NCBI RefSeq assembly: GCF_030066895.1
Contig: NZ_JASJAV010000032.1
Span: forward strand, 25,145 to 89,144
Origin: Breoghania sp.
Lineage (GTDB): Bacteria > Pseudomonadota > Alphaproteobacteria > Rhizobiales > Stappiaceae
DNA length: 64,000 bases
Reading direction: 5' to 3'
Shown: piece after piece, positions 10,053 through 20,814 of the stretch
Layout: each line of letters begins with the position of its first letter
Position numbering within the stretch: the first letter of the stretch is position 1
Program-made: the position numbers and the translations under genes
The notes under the pieces: generated by a model
Database searches by the model: none
What the model was told of the DNA's origin: nothing
What the model saw: the letters and a program-made list of their open reading frames with translations, nothing else

Positions 10053-11538
10053 GTGAATAAGCATATCAGCGTCGATCCTGACGTGCTCAAGGCGTCGTTC
10101 ATCGACGGCAAGTGGCAGGACGGTTCCAAGGGTACATTCGAAGTCCGCAACCCGCATGACGGGGCCCTGCTGCACAATGTGGGATATGCCGGGGCGGACG
10201 ATGTCGCCGCCGCCGTTGCCTCCGCTCATGCAGCCCAGCCCGCATGGGCCGCCCTCTCCAACATCGAACGCGCCCAGATCATGCGCCGGATCCACCAGAT
10301 CTTTCTGGAAAAGGCCGAACCCATCGCCCAGATGATTACAGCGGAAATCGGCAAGACGATCACCGATGCCCGCGAGGAGGTCTTCGAATATTCCGCTCCC
10401 TCCTATGCGAAGTCGGCCGAGGAAATCCTGCGCCATCGGGGCTTGAGTTTCCCCTCGACCCAGGAGCGGACCCGCAACAAGCGCCTCGTCATGACGCACC
10501 GCCCGCTCGGCGTCGTGGCCGCCATCAAGCCCTACAATTTCCCCACTGACATCTCCTCCATCGCGCTGGTGCATATCGTGGCGGCGGGCAACACGGTCAT
10601 CTGGAAGCCGTCGGAATATGCGGCTGTTTCCTGCGCCATGCTCGGAGTGGTCTTCAAGGAGGCGGGCGTTACCGACGGCGTGATCAACATCGTGCAGGGC
10701 AAGGGCGATGTCGGTGCGGCCCTCGTCGATGCAAAGGGCGTCGACGGCGTGTTCTTCACCGGATCGACCGCGACGGGCCGCAAGATCGCCGAGAAATGCG
10801 CGCTGCACCCGCACCTTCTGGAACTGGGCGGCGACGCCCTTCATCATCATGGACGATGCCGATGTCGATACGGCCGTCGACGGCGCGATGAACGGCTGCT
10901 TCTACTATTCGGGCCAGGTCTGCACTTTCGCGGAACGCGTGCTGGTGCATGAAAAGGTCTATGACGAATTCCTGGAGAAGTTCCGCGCCAAGGCGTCCGA
11001 ACTCAAGATCGGCCATCCCGCACTCGAAATGACCGAAATGGGGCCGCTCTGTAACGCGGACACGCTCAATCGGGTCAAGGCGCATGTCGAGGATGCCATC
11101 GCCAAGGACGCGAAGGTCGAGCCGTTCGGGTTGGAGGAAGGCCTCTATTTCCCGGCGACCATCCTCACCGATGTCACCACTGACATGGACATCATGCGCG
11201 AGGAAACCTTCGGCCCGTTTGCCCCGATCTACAAGTTCTCCGACGTGCAGGAAGCCATCGACATTGCCCATATCTCGGGGCTCGGCCTGATCGCGTCGCT
11301 CTGGACGCGGGATCTGGCGACCGCCTGGAAGGTCGGCGAAGCGTTGCCGCACGGCTCGGTCAACATCAACGAGACGTCCAACTACTGGGATCAGCTTGCC
11401 CCCTTCGGCGGTGCCGAGCTCTCCGGTGTTGGCCGCGAACTCAGTCAGTGGTTCCTGGAGACATTCACCGAGAAGAAGCTGCTGGTCTTCGATCTGGACG
11501 GCGAGACCTACAACCGACGCGCCGAAGGCGGCTGGTAG
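10053..11538 (+). pseudogene. NAD(P)-dependent aldehyde dehydrogenase, one frameshift
   Basis: A GTG start at 10053 has a GGAGG ribosome-binding site at about 10041. The protein is a near-full-length aldehyde dehydrogenase of about 495 residues. It shows KPYNFP, a nucleotide-binding FFTGSTATGRKI, LLELGGD with the catalytic Glu, and GQVCTFAERV with the catalytic Cys. One frame change near 10842 falls in a C-run (LLELGGDA then PFIIMDDAD), as if two C were lost. It ends at TAG 11536-11538. It follows the transporter directly and probably oxidised an aldehyde made from the imported amine. GAPN-like or lactaldehyde-like dehydrogenases are alternatives. Confidence 0.85.
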
Positions 11539-11546
11539 GCACATTC

Positions 11547-11576
11547 GGGCGGCCTGCCCCATATTTCAGGCCGCCC
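11547..11576 (+). terminator. Hairpin after aldehyde dehydrogenase
   Basis: A perfect 10-bp inverted repeat (GGGCGGCCTG / CAGGCCGCCC) with a 10-nt loop lies 8 bp after the stop codon. There is no T-run, so it may act as an attenuator or a rho-assisted end rather than a classic intrinsic terminator. Confidence 0.5.
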
Positions 11577-11694
11577 TCCACCGGGACACATTCCCGGCGC
11601 GCACGATTGGTTCTCGAGCGCGCCGGACAGACGAAAACACGTTTTCATGGCGTCGCGGCCGGCTGCGGCAGATGCGTAATGATGGAGTTCGACC

Positions 11695-13119
11695 ATGGAC
11701 AAGCAGATGTTGATCGGTTCGCAATTCGTGTCCGGCACGGAGACCGAGGAGACGATCTACAGCCCCCGCACGGGCGAAACGGTCATGACATTGCCCGAAG
11801 CCTCCGTCTCGCAGGTGGAAAGCGCGGTTGATGCGGCTGAAAAGGCCTTTGCGATCTGGTCGAAGACGCCCCCGGCCGAGCGGGCCGGGTATCTTCTTCA
11901 GATCGCGGATCGCATCGAGGCGGAAGCCGACGGCTTCGCCGCCCTCGAAGCCCTCAATTGCGGCAAGCCGATCAACGCTGTGCGGAATGACGAAATCCCG
12001 GCCATCGTCAACTGCTACCGTTTCTTCGCAGGCGCAGCGCGGTGCGTTCCTGCGAGTGCGGCGAGCGAATATATGGCCGGGCACACCTCGATGATCCGGC
12101 GCGATCCGGTCGGCATCGTCGCCTCCATCGCGCCGTGGAACTATCCGCTGATGATGATGGCCTGGAAACTCGCGCCCGCGATTGCCGGGGGCAACACGGT
12201 CATCTTCAAGCCATCGGAACAGACCCCGTTCACCGCGCTTAAAATGGCGAAGCTTCTTGCCGACATTCTGCCGGAAGGCGTGGTCAACGTCGTGCTCGGA
12301 CGCGGTGCGGCCGTCGGCAATGCCCTGATCAACCATCCTAAGGTGAACATGATCTCGATCACCGGCGATGTCGGCACGGGAAAGAAGGTCATTCAGGCGG
12401 CATCCCAGAGCGTGAAGCGCACCCATCTGGAACTCGGCGGAAAGGCCCCGGTCATCGTCTATGACGACGCTGATCTGGAAGCTGTTGTCAAAGGACTTCG
12501 GGTCTTTGGCTACTACAATGCCGATCAGGACTGCACTGCGGCTTGCCAGATCTATGCCGATGTCCGGATCTACGACAAATTCGTCGCCGACCTCGCCTCC
12601 GAAGTCTCGAAGATCGCCTATGCGCAAGCCGATGAAGAAACGAACGAGATCGAGCCGCTCATCTCCACCCGCCAGCGAGACCGTGTGGCCGGCTTCGTTG
12701 ACCGCGCGCTGGAAATGCCGCACATAGAAGCAGTCACCCGCGGCAAGGTGCACGAGGACAACGGCTTCTTCTACCAGTCGACCGTTATTACCGGGGCGCT
12801 GCAATCCGACGAGATCGTACGCAAGGAAGTGTTCGGCCCGGTCGTATCCGTCACCCGGTTCTCAGAGGTGGATGACGCGGTGACCTGGGCTAATGACAGC
12901 GACTATGGCCTGGCGTCTTTGATCTGGACCAGGGATGTCTCGCGCGCCATGTCGACCTCCGCCCGCCTGCGCTACGGCTGCACATGGGTAAATACCCATT
13001 TCATGCTGGTCAACGAGATGCCGCATGGCGGGTTGAAGCAATCGGGCTACGGCAAGGACATGTCGCAATATGCGCTGGAGGACTACACCGTCGTCCGCCA
13101 CGTGATGATCGCGCATTAG
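11695..13119 (+). CDS. patD: 4-aminobutyraldehyde (gamma-aminobutyraldehyde) dehydrogenase
   Basis: This is an intact 474-residue aldehyde dehydrogenase closely matching the PatD/YdcW class. Diagnostic segments are [29 protein letters not shown] with the catalytic Glu, and [11 protein letters not shown] with the catalytic Cys. The C-terminal stretch [18 protein letters not shown]...SGYGKDMS...[11 protein letters not shown] is very typical of PatD. The enzyme oxidises 4-aminobutanal from putrescine to GABA with NAD in the cytosol. It follows the polyamine-type transporter and aldehyde dehydrogenase on the same strand, but about 155 bp and a hairpin separate it from them. It is one of the few undamaged genes in this region. 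Confidence 0.92.
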   Translation: MDKQMLIGSQFVSGTETEETIYSPRTGETVMTLPEASVSQVESAVDAAEKAFAIWSKTPPAERAGYLLQIADRIEAEADGFAALEALNCGKPINAVRNDEIPAIVNCYRFFAGAARCVPASAASEYMAGHTSMIRRDPVGIVASIAPWNYPLMMMAWKLAPAIAGGNTVIFKPSEQTPFTALKMAKLLADILPEGVVNVVLGRGAAVGNALINHPKVNMISITGDVGTGKKVIQAASQSVKRTHLELGGKAPVIVYDDADLEAVVKGLRVFGYYNADQDCTAACQIYADVRIYDKFVADLASEVSKIAYAQADEETNEIEPLISTRQRDRVAGFVDRALEMPHIEAVTRGKVHEDNGFFYQSTVITGALQSDEIVRKEVFGPVVSVTRFSEVDDAVTWANDSDYGLASLIWTRDVSRAMSTSARLRYGCTWVNTHFMLVNEMPHGGLKQSGYGKDMSQYALEDYTVVRHVMIAH

Positions 13120-13218
13120 TCCTCGGCGGACAGGCGGCACCTGTAACGCAAAGCCTGAACGGGGCTGCCACGCAGCTCCGCTTCTCGAGCCTCTGAAACA
13201 AGGACTTGCCGATCCTGT

Positions 13219-14830
13219 CTATTGATCCTGAAGAATCAGATCTGCCGCCTTTTCGCCTACCATGATCGCGGGCGCATTGGTGTTGCCGGTAGTGAGCGTC
13301 GGGAAAATCGAGGCATTCGCCACGCGTAGCCCCGTCAGGCCATGCACTCGCAAGCGGGAATCCACAACGTCCAGCTCCGGATCTGGCCCCATGCGGCAGG
13401 TGCTGACCGGGTGAAACACGGTTCCAGGGCGCTTGCGGCAATCTTCCAGCATTTCCTCATCGGATGAGACCGAAGGGCCCGGTTCGATCTCTTCCTGATA
13501 ATGATAGAGGATAGAGCTGGCGCCTCGACCAAAGCACGCACGAGTTTGGACGCGGCTACGATATCCTGGCGATCTTGATCCGTGGCCAGATAATTCGGAT
13601 GGATGGACGGCGCGACGGTCGGGTCCGTGCTCTTGATCGCCAAATGGTCCCGGCTTGTCGGACGGGTCGGCTGTGCTGCCAGAATGAAGCCTGAGAAGGG
13701 GTCCGGTTTCATCAAGGGCCGTTCGCCCGGAGGCGCTTTGCTGTAGCTTATGGGCGAAAAGAACAACTGCATATCGGGAACGGTGAGAGCCGGAGAGGAC
13801 CGCACGAATCCACCTGCGTGATTGATACCCAAAGACAACGGGTCGCTGCGCGTCAGCAGATACTGCAAGCCGTAACGCAGGCGGCCGAAGAGTGGCGACA
13901 GCTTGTCGTTGAGCGTTGGCACCTTGGAGCGGAAGAGATAGTTGATGCAGAGATGGTCCTGAAGGTGTTGCCTCACGCCTTCGAGCGCCGCGACGACGGG
14001 AATTTCCAGATCCTGCAGGAGCGATCCGGGGCCAAAACGCCAGGCAGTTGAAGTAGCTGCGGGGAATTGATCGCGCCTGCCGAAAGGATCACTTTCCGCC
14101 GGGCGCGTACTTCATAGTCTTTTCCGGCGCGTCGGTACCGCACCCCGGTTGCATGACTTCCCTCAAACAGTATCCGTTGGGCGAATGCACCGGTTTCGAC
14201 CCGCAGGTTTGCGCGGCCTTTCGCCGGACGCAGATAGGCCCGGGAGTCCGACATGCGGCGACAGTCCTTGGTGGTGATCTGATAAATGCCGACTCCTTCC
14301 AGGGACGGCCCGTTCTTCGTTTCGCGAAAGGCCGAGCGACTGTCCGACTTCGATGAAGGGTTCGCAAAGAGGATGAACGTCCCGCTCCTTGCTTTCGATG
14401 CGAAGCGGCCCTCCCCGCCGCGCAACTCGGTTGCGCCGCGGTCGCTGCTTTCCATCTTGCGGAAATAAGGCATAACGTCGGACCACCACCAGCCCGGATT
14501 GCCCATGGCCTCCCAACCGTCAAAATCGGACGGATGGCCGCGCACGAAGATCATCGCATTTATGGAGCTCGATCCGCCGAGCGCCTTGCCACGCGGCCAG
14601 TAGGATTGCCGTCCGTTCAGCCCCGGATCGGTCTCCGTCATGTACATCCAGTTGACATTGCGATCGTAGAACGCCTTGCCGTATCCGATGGGAACCGTCA
14701 GCCAGAACTTCCGGTCGCTGCCACCGGCTTCCAGTAGCAGAACCGAATAGCGCCCGTTTTCCGACAATCTGTTGGCAAGGACGCAGCCGGCGGAACCGGC
14801 CCCGACGATGATGAAGTCAAACTCGGACAT
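13219..14830 (-). pseudogene. GMC-family FAD-dependent oxidoreductase (choline/alcohol dehydrogenase-like), broken
   Basis: The start ATG (14830) opens MSEFDFIIVGAGSAGCVLANRLSE, a perfect FAD-binding GxGxxG. GMC signature segments follow ([29 protein letters not shown]). Near the C-terminus come [10 protein letters not shown] with the active-site His and [16 protein letters not shown]. The frame is lost several times: twice between about 14440 and 14310 (compensating), near 14050-13970, and near 13510-13450. The protein would be about 535 residues. Such enzymes oxidise choline, glycine-betaine precursors or other alcohols. It is convergent with patD. Confidence 0.85.
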
Positions 14831-15102
14831 GACTACCCAGGTTCCATCCGCCCATTCCGACATGCCGTGTCGCTGGGGTTCTTGAGTTGAACGAAAGCCT
14901 AGGTCCGGATTGGTCTGACAGGTATATCCATTTCAAGTTCTTCGTCATACGCATTCTCCTGCGTCACCCACCGAGGGCGAACGACCAAGCTCCTGGACAC
15001 TCGGGCATAAATGATCCCGATGAAAGAAGAGAATGGATCTGCACAGCCAGCGTGCGTGAGCAGACAGTGTATCGGAACGATCTGGCGGGAGATCGAAGGC
15101 AC

Positions 15103-16345
15103 GTGGCAAAGGAAATCATTATCATCGACGCCGGGATCACCGGAGTGGCGACCGCCGAGTGGCTGCGCAGAGACGGCTGGAAAACAACGCTGATCGATCC
15201 GGTAGAACCCCGATTCTCCTAAGCAGACCTCCTATGGCAATGCGGGGCTTCTGGTGCGGGTCTCCATGATGCCGGTTGCCTCCCCTTCCCTTGTCCGCAA
15301 GGCACCGGCGATGATCCTCGATCCCGGTTCACCGCTTTACATGCGATGGTTTTATCTGCCGCGGCTGCTCCCCTGGCTGATCCCGTTTTTCCTCAATCTC
15401 TCGCCAAGCAGGCTCGGCCCGATCACCGAAGTGCTGTCGCAAGTCACCTTTGACTGCAACGACCAGCACATGGCGCTCGCCAAAGGCACCGCAGCAGAGC
15501 GCCATCTCACCCGCGGCGAACTCGTGACGCTCTATGGCCAGGAAGACGATTACCGCTCCGACCGGCTGACCATCGAGATACGGCGAAAGTTCGGGTTCGA
15601 ACCTCGTTGCATAGGTCGGAACGAGCTGCGGGAAAGAGAGCCGAACCTCGGCCCCGCCTATACGTTCGCGACGGTCTTTGACGACTACACCTGGCTGACC
15701 TCTCCGGGCGACTATGTCGCGAACCTGTTTGCGCATTACTGCGCTCAGGGAGGAACCTTTATCCGGGGCAAAGTGGTCGACCTGACACAGGGACCCATGC
15801 CCTCGGTCACGCTTGACGGCGGCGAAACGTTCAAGGCCGACAAGATCACCCTAACCGCCAGTGTCTGGTCCGGTCCGCTGGCGAAAAAACTCGGGGTAAA
15901 GGTCAAGGTGACGGCGGAACGGGGCTATCATCTGGCCCTAAACAATCCGGCCTTTACTGCTCCCCAGCCCTATATGGTCACGGATGCGAAGGTCGTCGTG
16001 ACGCCGATGCAAAACCAGTTGCGTGGGGCCGGTATCGTTGAATTCGCCGGGATAGACGATCCGGCTCGAGAAGAACTCGTCGCCTTGATCCGGAAGGCCT
16101 TCCGGCGGCTCTATCCGTCGCTGAACATCGATGAGATGGAAAGCTGGATGGGACTACGTCCGACGACACCGGACAGCATGCCCGTCCTCGGTGAGGCCCG
16201 GGGCGCGCCCAATGTGTTGCACGCCTATGGCGGCCAGCATATTGGCCTGACCATCGGCCTGAAACTCGGCCGCCTCGTCGCAGAGTTGGCTGGAGGCAGG
16301 ACGCCGAACGCCAATCTGGTCCCCTACTCACCCGACCGGTTTTAG
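15103..16345 (+). pseudogene. FAD-dependent amino acid/amine oxidase (DadA-like), broken
   Basis: A GTG at 15103 starts AKEIIIIDAGITGVATAEWLRRDGW. This is the DadA/DAO Rossmann motif, but the first Gly of GxGxxG is Asp. A frame change at about 15212 (one extra C in the run) produces a TAA; in the next frame comes SPKQTSYGNAGLLVRVSMMPVASP. The rest is intact to SPDRF at TAG 16343-16345, including the C-terminal FAD-binding segment GLRPTTPDSMPVLGEA...AYGGQHIGLT. Length is about 413 residues, normal for the family. It probably deaminated a D-amino acid or secondary amine. Confidence 0.85.
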
Positions 16346-16358
16346 GTGAGCACCGGCT

Positions 16359-16724
16359 CTATCCGGTCGGCGAAGCGTTGATGGTGAAAAGCTTGTGGAT
16401 GTGCTCGTGAATCACCCATTCGCCGGTCCAGCCCTGGGGCAGGACGAGCAGATCCCCCGGTTCGACATCCCGGCTCCCGTTGCCGTCGGCATTGGTGACG
16501 GAGGCCCGCCCGGAGAGAATATGGCAGTACTCGCCCGCCTTGGTGCGATCGGCCGTGAAGCGCCCCGGCGTGCATTCCCACACACCTATTGTCGTATGTC
16601 CGTCCTCCGACGACCAGAGAAGGCTTGATGCCTCCTTCTGGCCTTCGGTCAAAGTGGTGGGTTCGTCACCAAACTCGCCAAACTTCTGGGTGGCGAGGTC
16701 GACAAAGGTCAACAGACTGATCAT
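16359..16724 (-). CDS. Cupin-domain protein (DUF861-like)
   Basis: This intact 121-residue protein has a single small cupin: GVWECTPGRFTADRTKAGEYCHILSGRASVTN followed by VEPGDLLVLPQGWTGEW. That is the two-motif beta-barrel of DUF861/EutQ-like cupins. It is the last gene of the minus-strand operon puuB-SBP-ATPase-permease-permease, 32 bp after the last permease. DUF861 cupins often accompany PuuB-like and polyamine transport genes. The catalytic or binding role is unknown. Confidence 0.8.
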   Translation of the reverse strand: MISLLTFVDLATQKFGEFGDEPTTLTEGQKEASSLLWSSEDGHTTIGVWECTPGRFTADRTKAGEYCHILSGRASVTNADGNGSRDVEPGDLLVLPQGWTGEWVIHEHIHKLFTINASPTG

Positions 16725-16755
16725 GGAGGCTCCGGGGAATTGGGGGCTAAACGGC

Positions 16756-17583
16756 TCAACCCTTTGGCGCCTTCTGCTGACCGAAGACCTGAGCCAGGAC
16801 CATCATGGTGGTGGTGACGCAGATCATGATGGTCGAGATGGAGGCGATCGTCGGATCGATCTGATCGCGCAACGCATTGAACATGTTGCGCGTGAGGATC
16901 GGGTTGTCCCCGCTCGAGACGAACATGGCCACGACCACCTCATCGAACGAGGTCAGGAACGACAGGAGTGAGGCGGTAACCACTGCAAAGCGGATCTGCG
17001 GCAGGGTGATCGTCAGGAAGGTCTTCCAGCGCGGCGCGCCCAGGCTGCGGGCCGCATTCTCCTGGCTCATGTCCTAGCTCTTCAGCGCGGAGCCGATCAC
17101 GATCACCACCAGAGGCAGCGCCAGGATCGTATGGGCCATGACCAGCCCGCCGACCGTGTAGAGGATACCGATCTGCGCATAGACATAGAACACGCCGATC
17201 GCCACGGGAACCAAGGGCACCATCATCGGCGTGATGAGCAGCAGGAAAGTAATTCGAACGAGACGGATCTTCGACGCATGCAGCCCGTAAGCCGCAAGTA
17301 CCCCGAGCGGCGTTGCCACGATCATCGTCAGAAAAGCCGTCTTCAGCGACGTCCGGGTGCGTTCATCCATTCGGTTGAGGTGAAATAGTTCTCATACCAG
17401 CGCAGAGACCAGGTTTCGGGCGGAAACTTCCAGGTACTGGTTGTCGGAAAAGGACATGGGCACGACGACCAACGTCGGGATCACCAGAAGCGTCATGATG
17501 ATCACGGCGACGACATAGAGCCAGAGGCGCTGACCGTGTGTGATCTGGGTTTCGGTGGTAGGTTTCTTGAGCCAATCGAGCAT
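16756..17583 (-). pseudogene. Polyamine-type ABC permease (PotC-like), broken
   Basis: The start ATG 17583 has a strong GGAGG site (TGGGAGGAGGCACTG). The N-terminus MLDWLKKPTTETQ leads to the first membrane span. A frame change near 17405 joins it to TRTSLKTAFLTMIVATPLGVLAAYGL. TAG at 17074-17076 interrupts the EAA loop (...ALKS*DMSQENAARSLGAPRWKTFLTITLP). The protein ends QKAPKG at TGA 16756-16758. It belongs to the second transporter operon, with the start overlapping the stop inferred for the upstream permease. Confidence 0.85.
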
Positions 17584-18481
17584 CAGTGCCTCCTCCCACG
17601 ATCTGATCAAGCTTCAGTAAGCGGGATGCCACCCACAGGATCAGGAAGGTCATGGCCAGAAGCACCACGCCCATGGCGCTTGCCGCGCCCCAACTGACGA
17701 AGAGCTCGATGTTGGACACGATCTTCATCGAGACCATGATGACCTTGCCGCCGCCGAGAACAGCCGGGGTGACGAAGAATCCCAGGCACAGAATGAAGAC
17801 CATCAGCGTCCTGGCAAAGAGGCCCGGCAGCGTCAGCGGGAAGAAGACATCCCAGAAGGCGCGCCGCGGATTGGCGCCGAGGTTGGCCGCAGCCTTTACG
17901 TAGTCCTTTTCGATGGCCTTCATGGATCCGTATAACGGCAGGATCAGGAAGGGCGGCATGATGTGCACCATGCCGATCAGCGTGCCGGTCATGTTATGAA
18001 CCATCTTGATCGGTTCATCCCACAGACCCAGCGAGATCGCCCAGTTGTTGATGAGCCCCTGCTTTTGCAGCAGCACGAGCCACGCATAGGTTCGCACCAG
18101 AAGCGATGTCCAGAACGGTAGTAGCACCGTGATCATGCACAGATTGGCGAGCCGAGAGGGCAGTTGCGACAGGAAATAGGCCAGCGGATAGCCGATCAGG
18201 ATGCAGAGCCCCGTGGTCAGGACGCTCACCTCGAACGTCGTGCGGAAGATCCGAATGTAGGAGCTGCGCTTTATCATGCGTTGGTAGTTCTCAAGAGAGA
18301 ACTGGCCGTCACTGCCGAGGAACAAAACGTAGAAAAGCCAGCCGACAGGAACGACCAGAATGACGAGAACCGTGAGAACTGCCGGCGAACTCAGGCCGAA
18401 GAGCTTTATGCGTTCCAGTTTCTCGTCGAGCCGCAGGTCGGACACGTTCGTCCTGTCCGAATAATCGTGAACTGCCGCCAT
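17583..18481 (-). pseudogene. Polyamine-type ABC permease (PotB-like), C-terminal frameshift
   Basis: The protein from ATG 18481 is complete through six membrane spans and the EAA loop VKAAANLGANPRRAFWDVFFPLTLPG. It then runs past its expected end: the frame stays open to 17363, through the start of the next permease. A single missing G in the GGAGG run near 17590 would restore an ending ...VGGGH followed by TGA overlapping the next ATG, as is usual. The extra 70 residues are therefore read-through, not a real domain. It sits 2 bp from the ATPase stop. Confidence 0.8.
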
Positions 18482-18482
18482 C

Positions 18483-19572
18483 TCAGGCCTCGCTTCCGTC
18501 GATGAGGACGGTGTCCTCCGGAGCCAGGGTCAGGGTGACCGTATCGCCCACATTCGGCAGGGCGGAGAGGCTCGCGCCGCGAACCCCACCGCGAAGCGCG
18601 ATCAATGTTCCGTCCTTGAGGCGCGCGTGCAGCAGGTAGCTGTCGCCCTGATAGACGACCTCGACCGCCATGGCCGTGAAGTTGTTGGCGCCCTATCTCG
18701 GACCATCGGGAGACAGAACGATCCGCTCCGGCCGCACCATGAGACTCAGCTGCGGCGTATCCGGCAGGGTCTCCGTGAATTTCAGAGCCATCCCGTCATA
18801 GGAAACGTCATTTCTGTTCCGGGAAACGGTCAGGAAGGTCGATTCCCCGATGAAGTCCGCAACGAAGCGATTTGCCGGGCGCTCATAAAGCTCGCGCGGC
18901 GTGGCGAGCTGCATGATGCGGCCCTTGTTCACGACGGCGATCCGGTCGGACATGGTCAGCGCCTCGCGCTGATTATGGGTCACGTAGACCGTTGTCATGC
19001 CGAGCTTTTCATGCAGGTGACGCAATTCGATCTGCATCTGGTCGCGCAGTTTCTTGTCGAGGGCCGAAAGTGGTTCGTCCATCAACAGAATGCGCGGCTC
19101 GAAAACGATGGAACGGGCGAGCGCCATGCGCTGCTTTTGACCGCCGGACAACCGGCTGATGCGCCGGTCGCCGTACCCGCCCAGCTGCACGGTTCCCAGC
19201 GCCTGTTCGACACGTTCGGCGATTTCGCGCTTGGCGAGTTTTCTAAGCTTCAGCGGATAAGCGACGTTTTCAGCAACAAGTCATATGGGGAAAGAGTGCG
19301 TAGCTCTGGAAGGTCATTCCAAGATCGCGCAAATGGGGAGGCGTGCGGATGACTTCGCGATCACCGAATTTCAGACTGCCGCAGTCGGGTCGGGTGAAGC
19401 CCGCGATCACCATCAGCAACGTGGTCTTGCCGGATCCGGACGGCTCCAGAAGGGTTATAAATTCGCCGCTTTTGACTTCCAGCGAAACGTCATCAAGCGC
19501 ATGAACTGCGCCATAAGTCTTCGCGACACCCTTGATCGAAATCGGTAATGCATCTCTTTCGTGCGACCGCAC
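18483..19572 (-). pseudogene. Polyamine-type ABC transporter ATPase (PotA-like), broken
   Basis: The GTG start at 19572 is chosen because AGGAG lies 8 nt before it. The protein has GVAKTYGAVHALDDVSLEV, a Walker A that reads EPSGSGKTT (Glu for the first Gly), the Q-loop FQSYALFPHM, a normal signature RLSGGQKQRMALARS and Walker B ILLMDEPLSALD, and then a TOBE-like domain. A frame change at about 19278 (one extra T) and TAG 18693-18695 break it. The frame after the TAG continues correctly (GANNFTAMAVEVVYQG) to TGA at 18483. It is the energy subunit of the puuB-linked transporter. Confidence 0.87.
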
Positions 19573-19649
19573 AGTGCTACTCCTGAGAAAACGTACAAAG
19601 AACTGGCGGGCACCCGTCCGCGCCCGCCAGGTTGGCATCAGGAGACGGA

Positions 19650-20690
19650 TTATTCGGTCAGCATTTCCTGATACATTTCAGAGGTGATGATCTCCCACTT
19701 GGCGTACCACTCCAGAGAAATGGGCAGCTGCACGGCGGCGTTGTCAGGAGAAGACGGAAGTCCGGTGGCGACGTCTTGCGAGATCTCACCGGTCTCATAG
19801 GCCGTCTTGTTGGTCGGGCCGTAGGTAATGTACTTCGGCAGATCGTCCTGATACTCGGGCTTTGAAATCTCGCCCAGGAACTTCATCGCGAGGTCCTTGT
19901 TCGGAGCCCCTTTCGGAATGGCGAAGCAGTCATAGTCGAGCAGCGCTTGATTGAAGGAATAGGCCACTTTCGCGCCATCCTTCTTGGCGTTGTCGAAACG
20001 GCCGTTCCAACCGGTGGTCATGTCGACTTCGCCGTTTTTCATGAGCTAAGCCTGCTGCGCGCCGGAGGTCCAGAACACATCGATGTGCGGACGCAATTCG
20101 CGGATCTTGTTCAAGGCGCGCTCGATGCCTTTTTCCGAGCTCAGGACCTTGTAAACGTCTTCCGGAGCCACGCCGTCCGCCATGAGGGCTGGTTCAAGAG
20201 CACCGGCGATCTTGTTGCGGTAGGCGTGCTTGCCGGGAAACTTCTCCACATCCCAGAAATCGGCCCAGCTCTTCGGTCCATTCTCGCCGTATGTATCGGT
20301 GTTCCAGGCATAGACCGTCGAGAAGACATCCCCGCCGACACAATATTTCGAATAGAGATTGGGGTAGAAGGTCGAGACATCGATCACGTCGTAGTCGAGT
20401 TCCTCCAGCAGACCTTCCGCACCTGCGTGCGCCACCGAACCGGAACCGCTGGCCACGATATCGAGCGTGACCTGGCCCGTGGAGACCTGCAGCTTGACGT
20501 CGGACATGCCGCCGTAGGTTTCCTGCTTGACCGTGATGCCCATCGCCTTTTCGGCGAGCTCGAACAGGGCCTTGCTCTGCGCTTCCTGAAAGGGACCGCC
20601 CCAGGACGCGACGGTTACCTTATCCGTCTGGGCAATCGCAGTCGTGGCAAAGAATGCCGCCACTATCGTGAATGTCTTCTCGAATTTCAT
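19650..20690 (-). pseudogene. Polyamine-type ABC transporter binding protein, one nonsense codon
   Basis: A cleavable signal peptide (MKFEKTFTIVAAFFATTAIAQ) precedes VTVASWGGPFQEAQSKAL, typical of PotD-like periplasmic proteins of the COG0687 type. The gene is otherwise complete (about 346 residues) but has TAG at 20046-20048 in SGAQQA*LMKNGEVDM, where relatives have Gln. It ends EMYQEMLTE at 19650. It lies 78 bp before the ATPase and about 125 bp after puuB on the same strand. Confidence 0.88.
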
Positions 20691-20814
20691 GTAATAGTCC
20701 TCCTGTCAGGTGTTCGCCGCCTGGAATGCGACATACGGTCAAGGTGCTGTTCTCACTGGATCGACCACGCCCGGCGGTTATTCAGTATCTCGCCCGGGCT
20801 GCCGCGCTCTTCCA

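Noticed and set aside
17363..17582. C-terminal extension of the PotB-like permease (372-residue reading)
   Set aside because: It reads out of frame through the next permease start. One missing G restores the normal overlapping stop.
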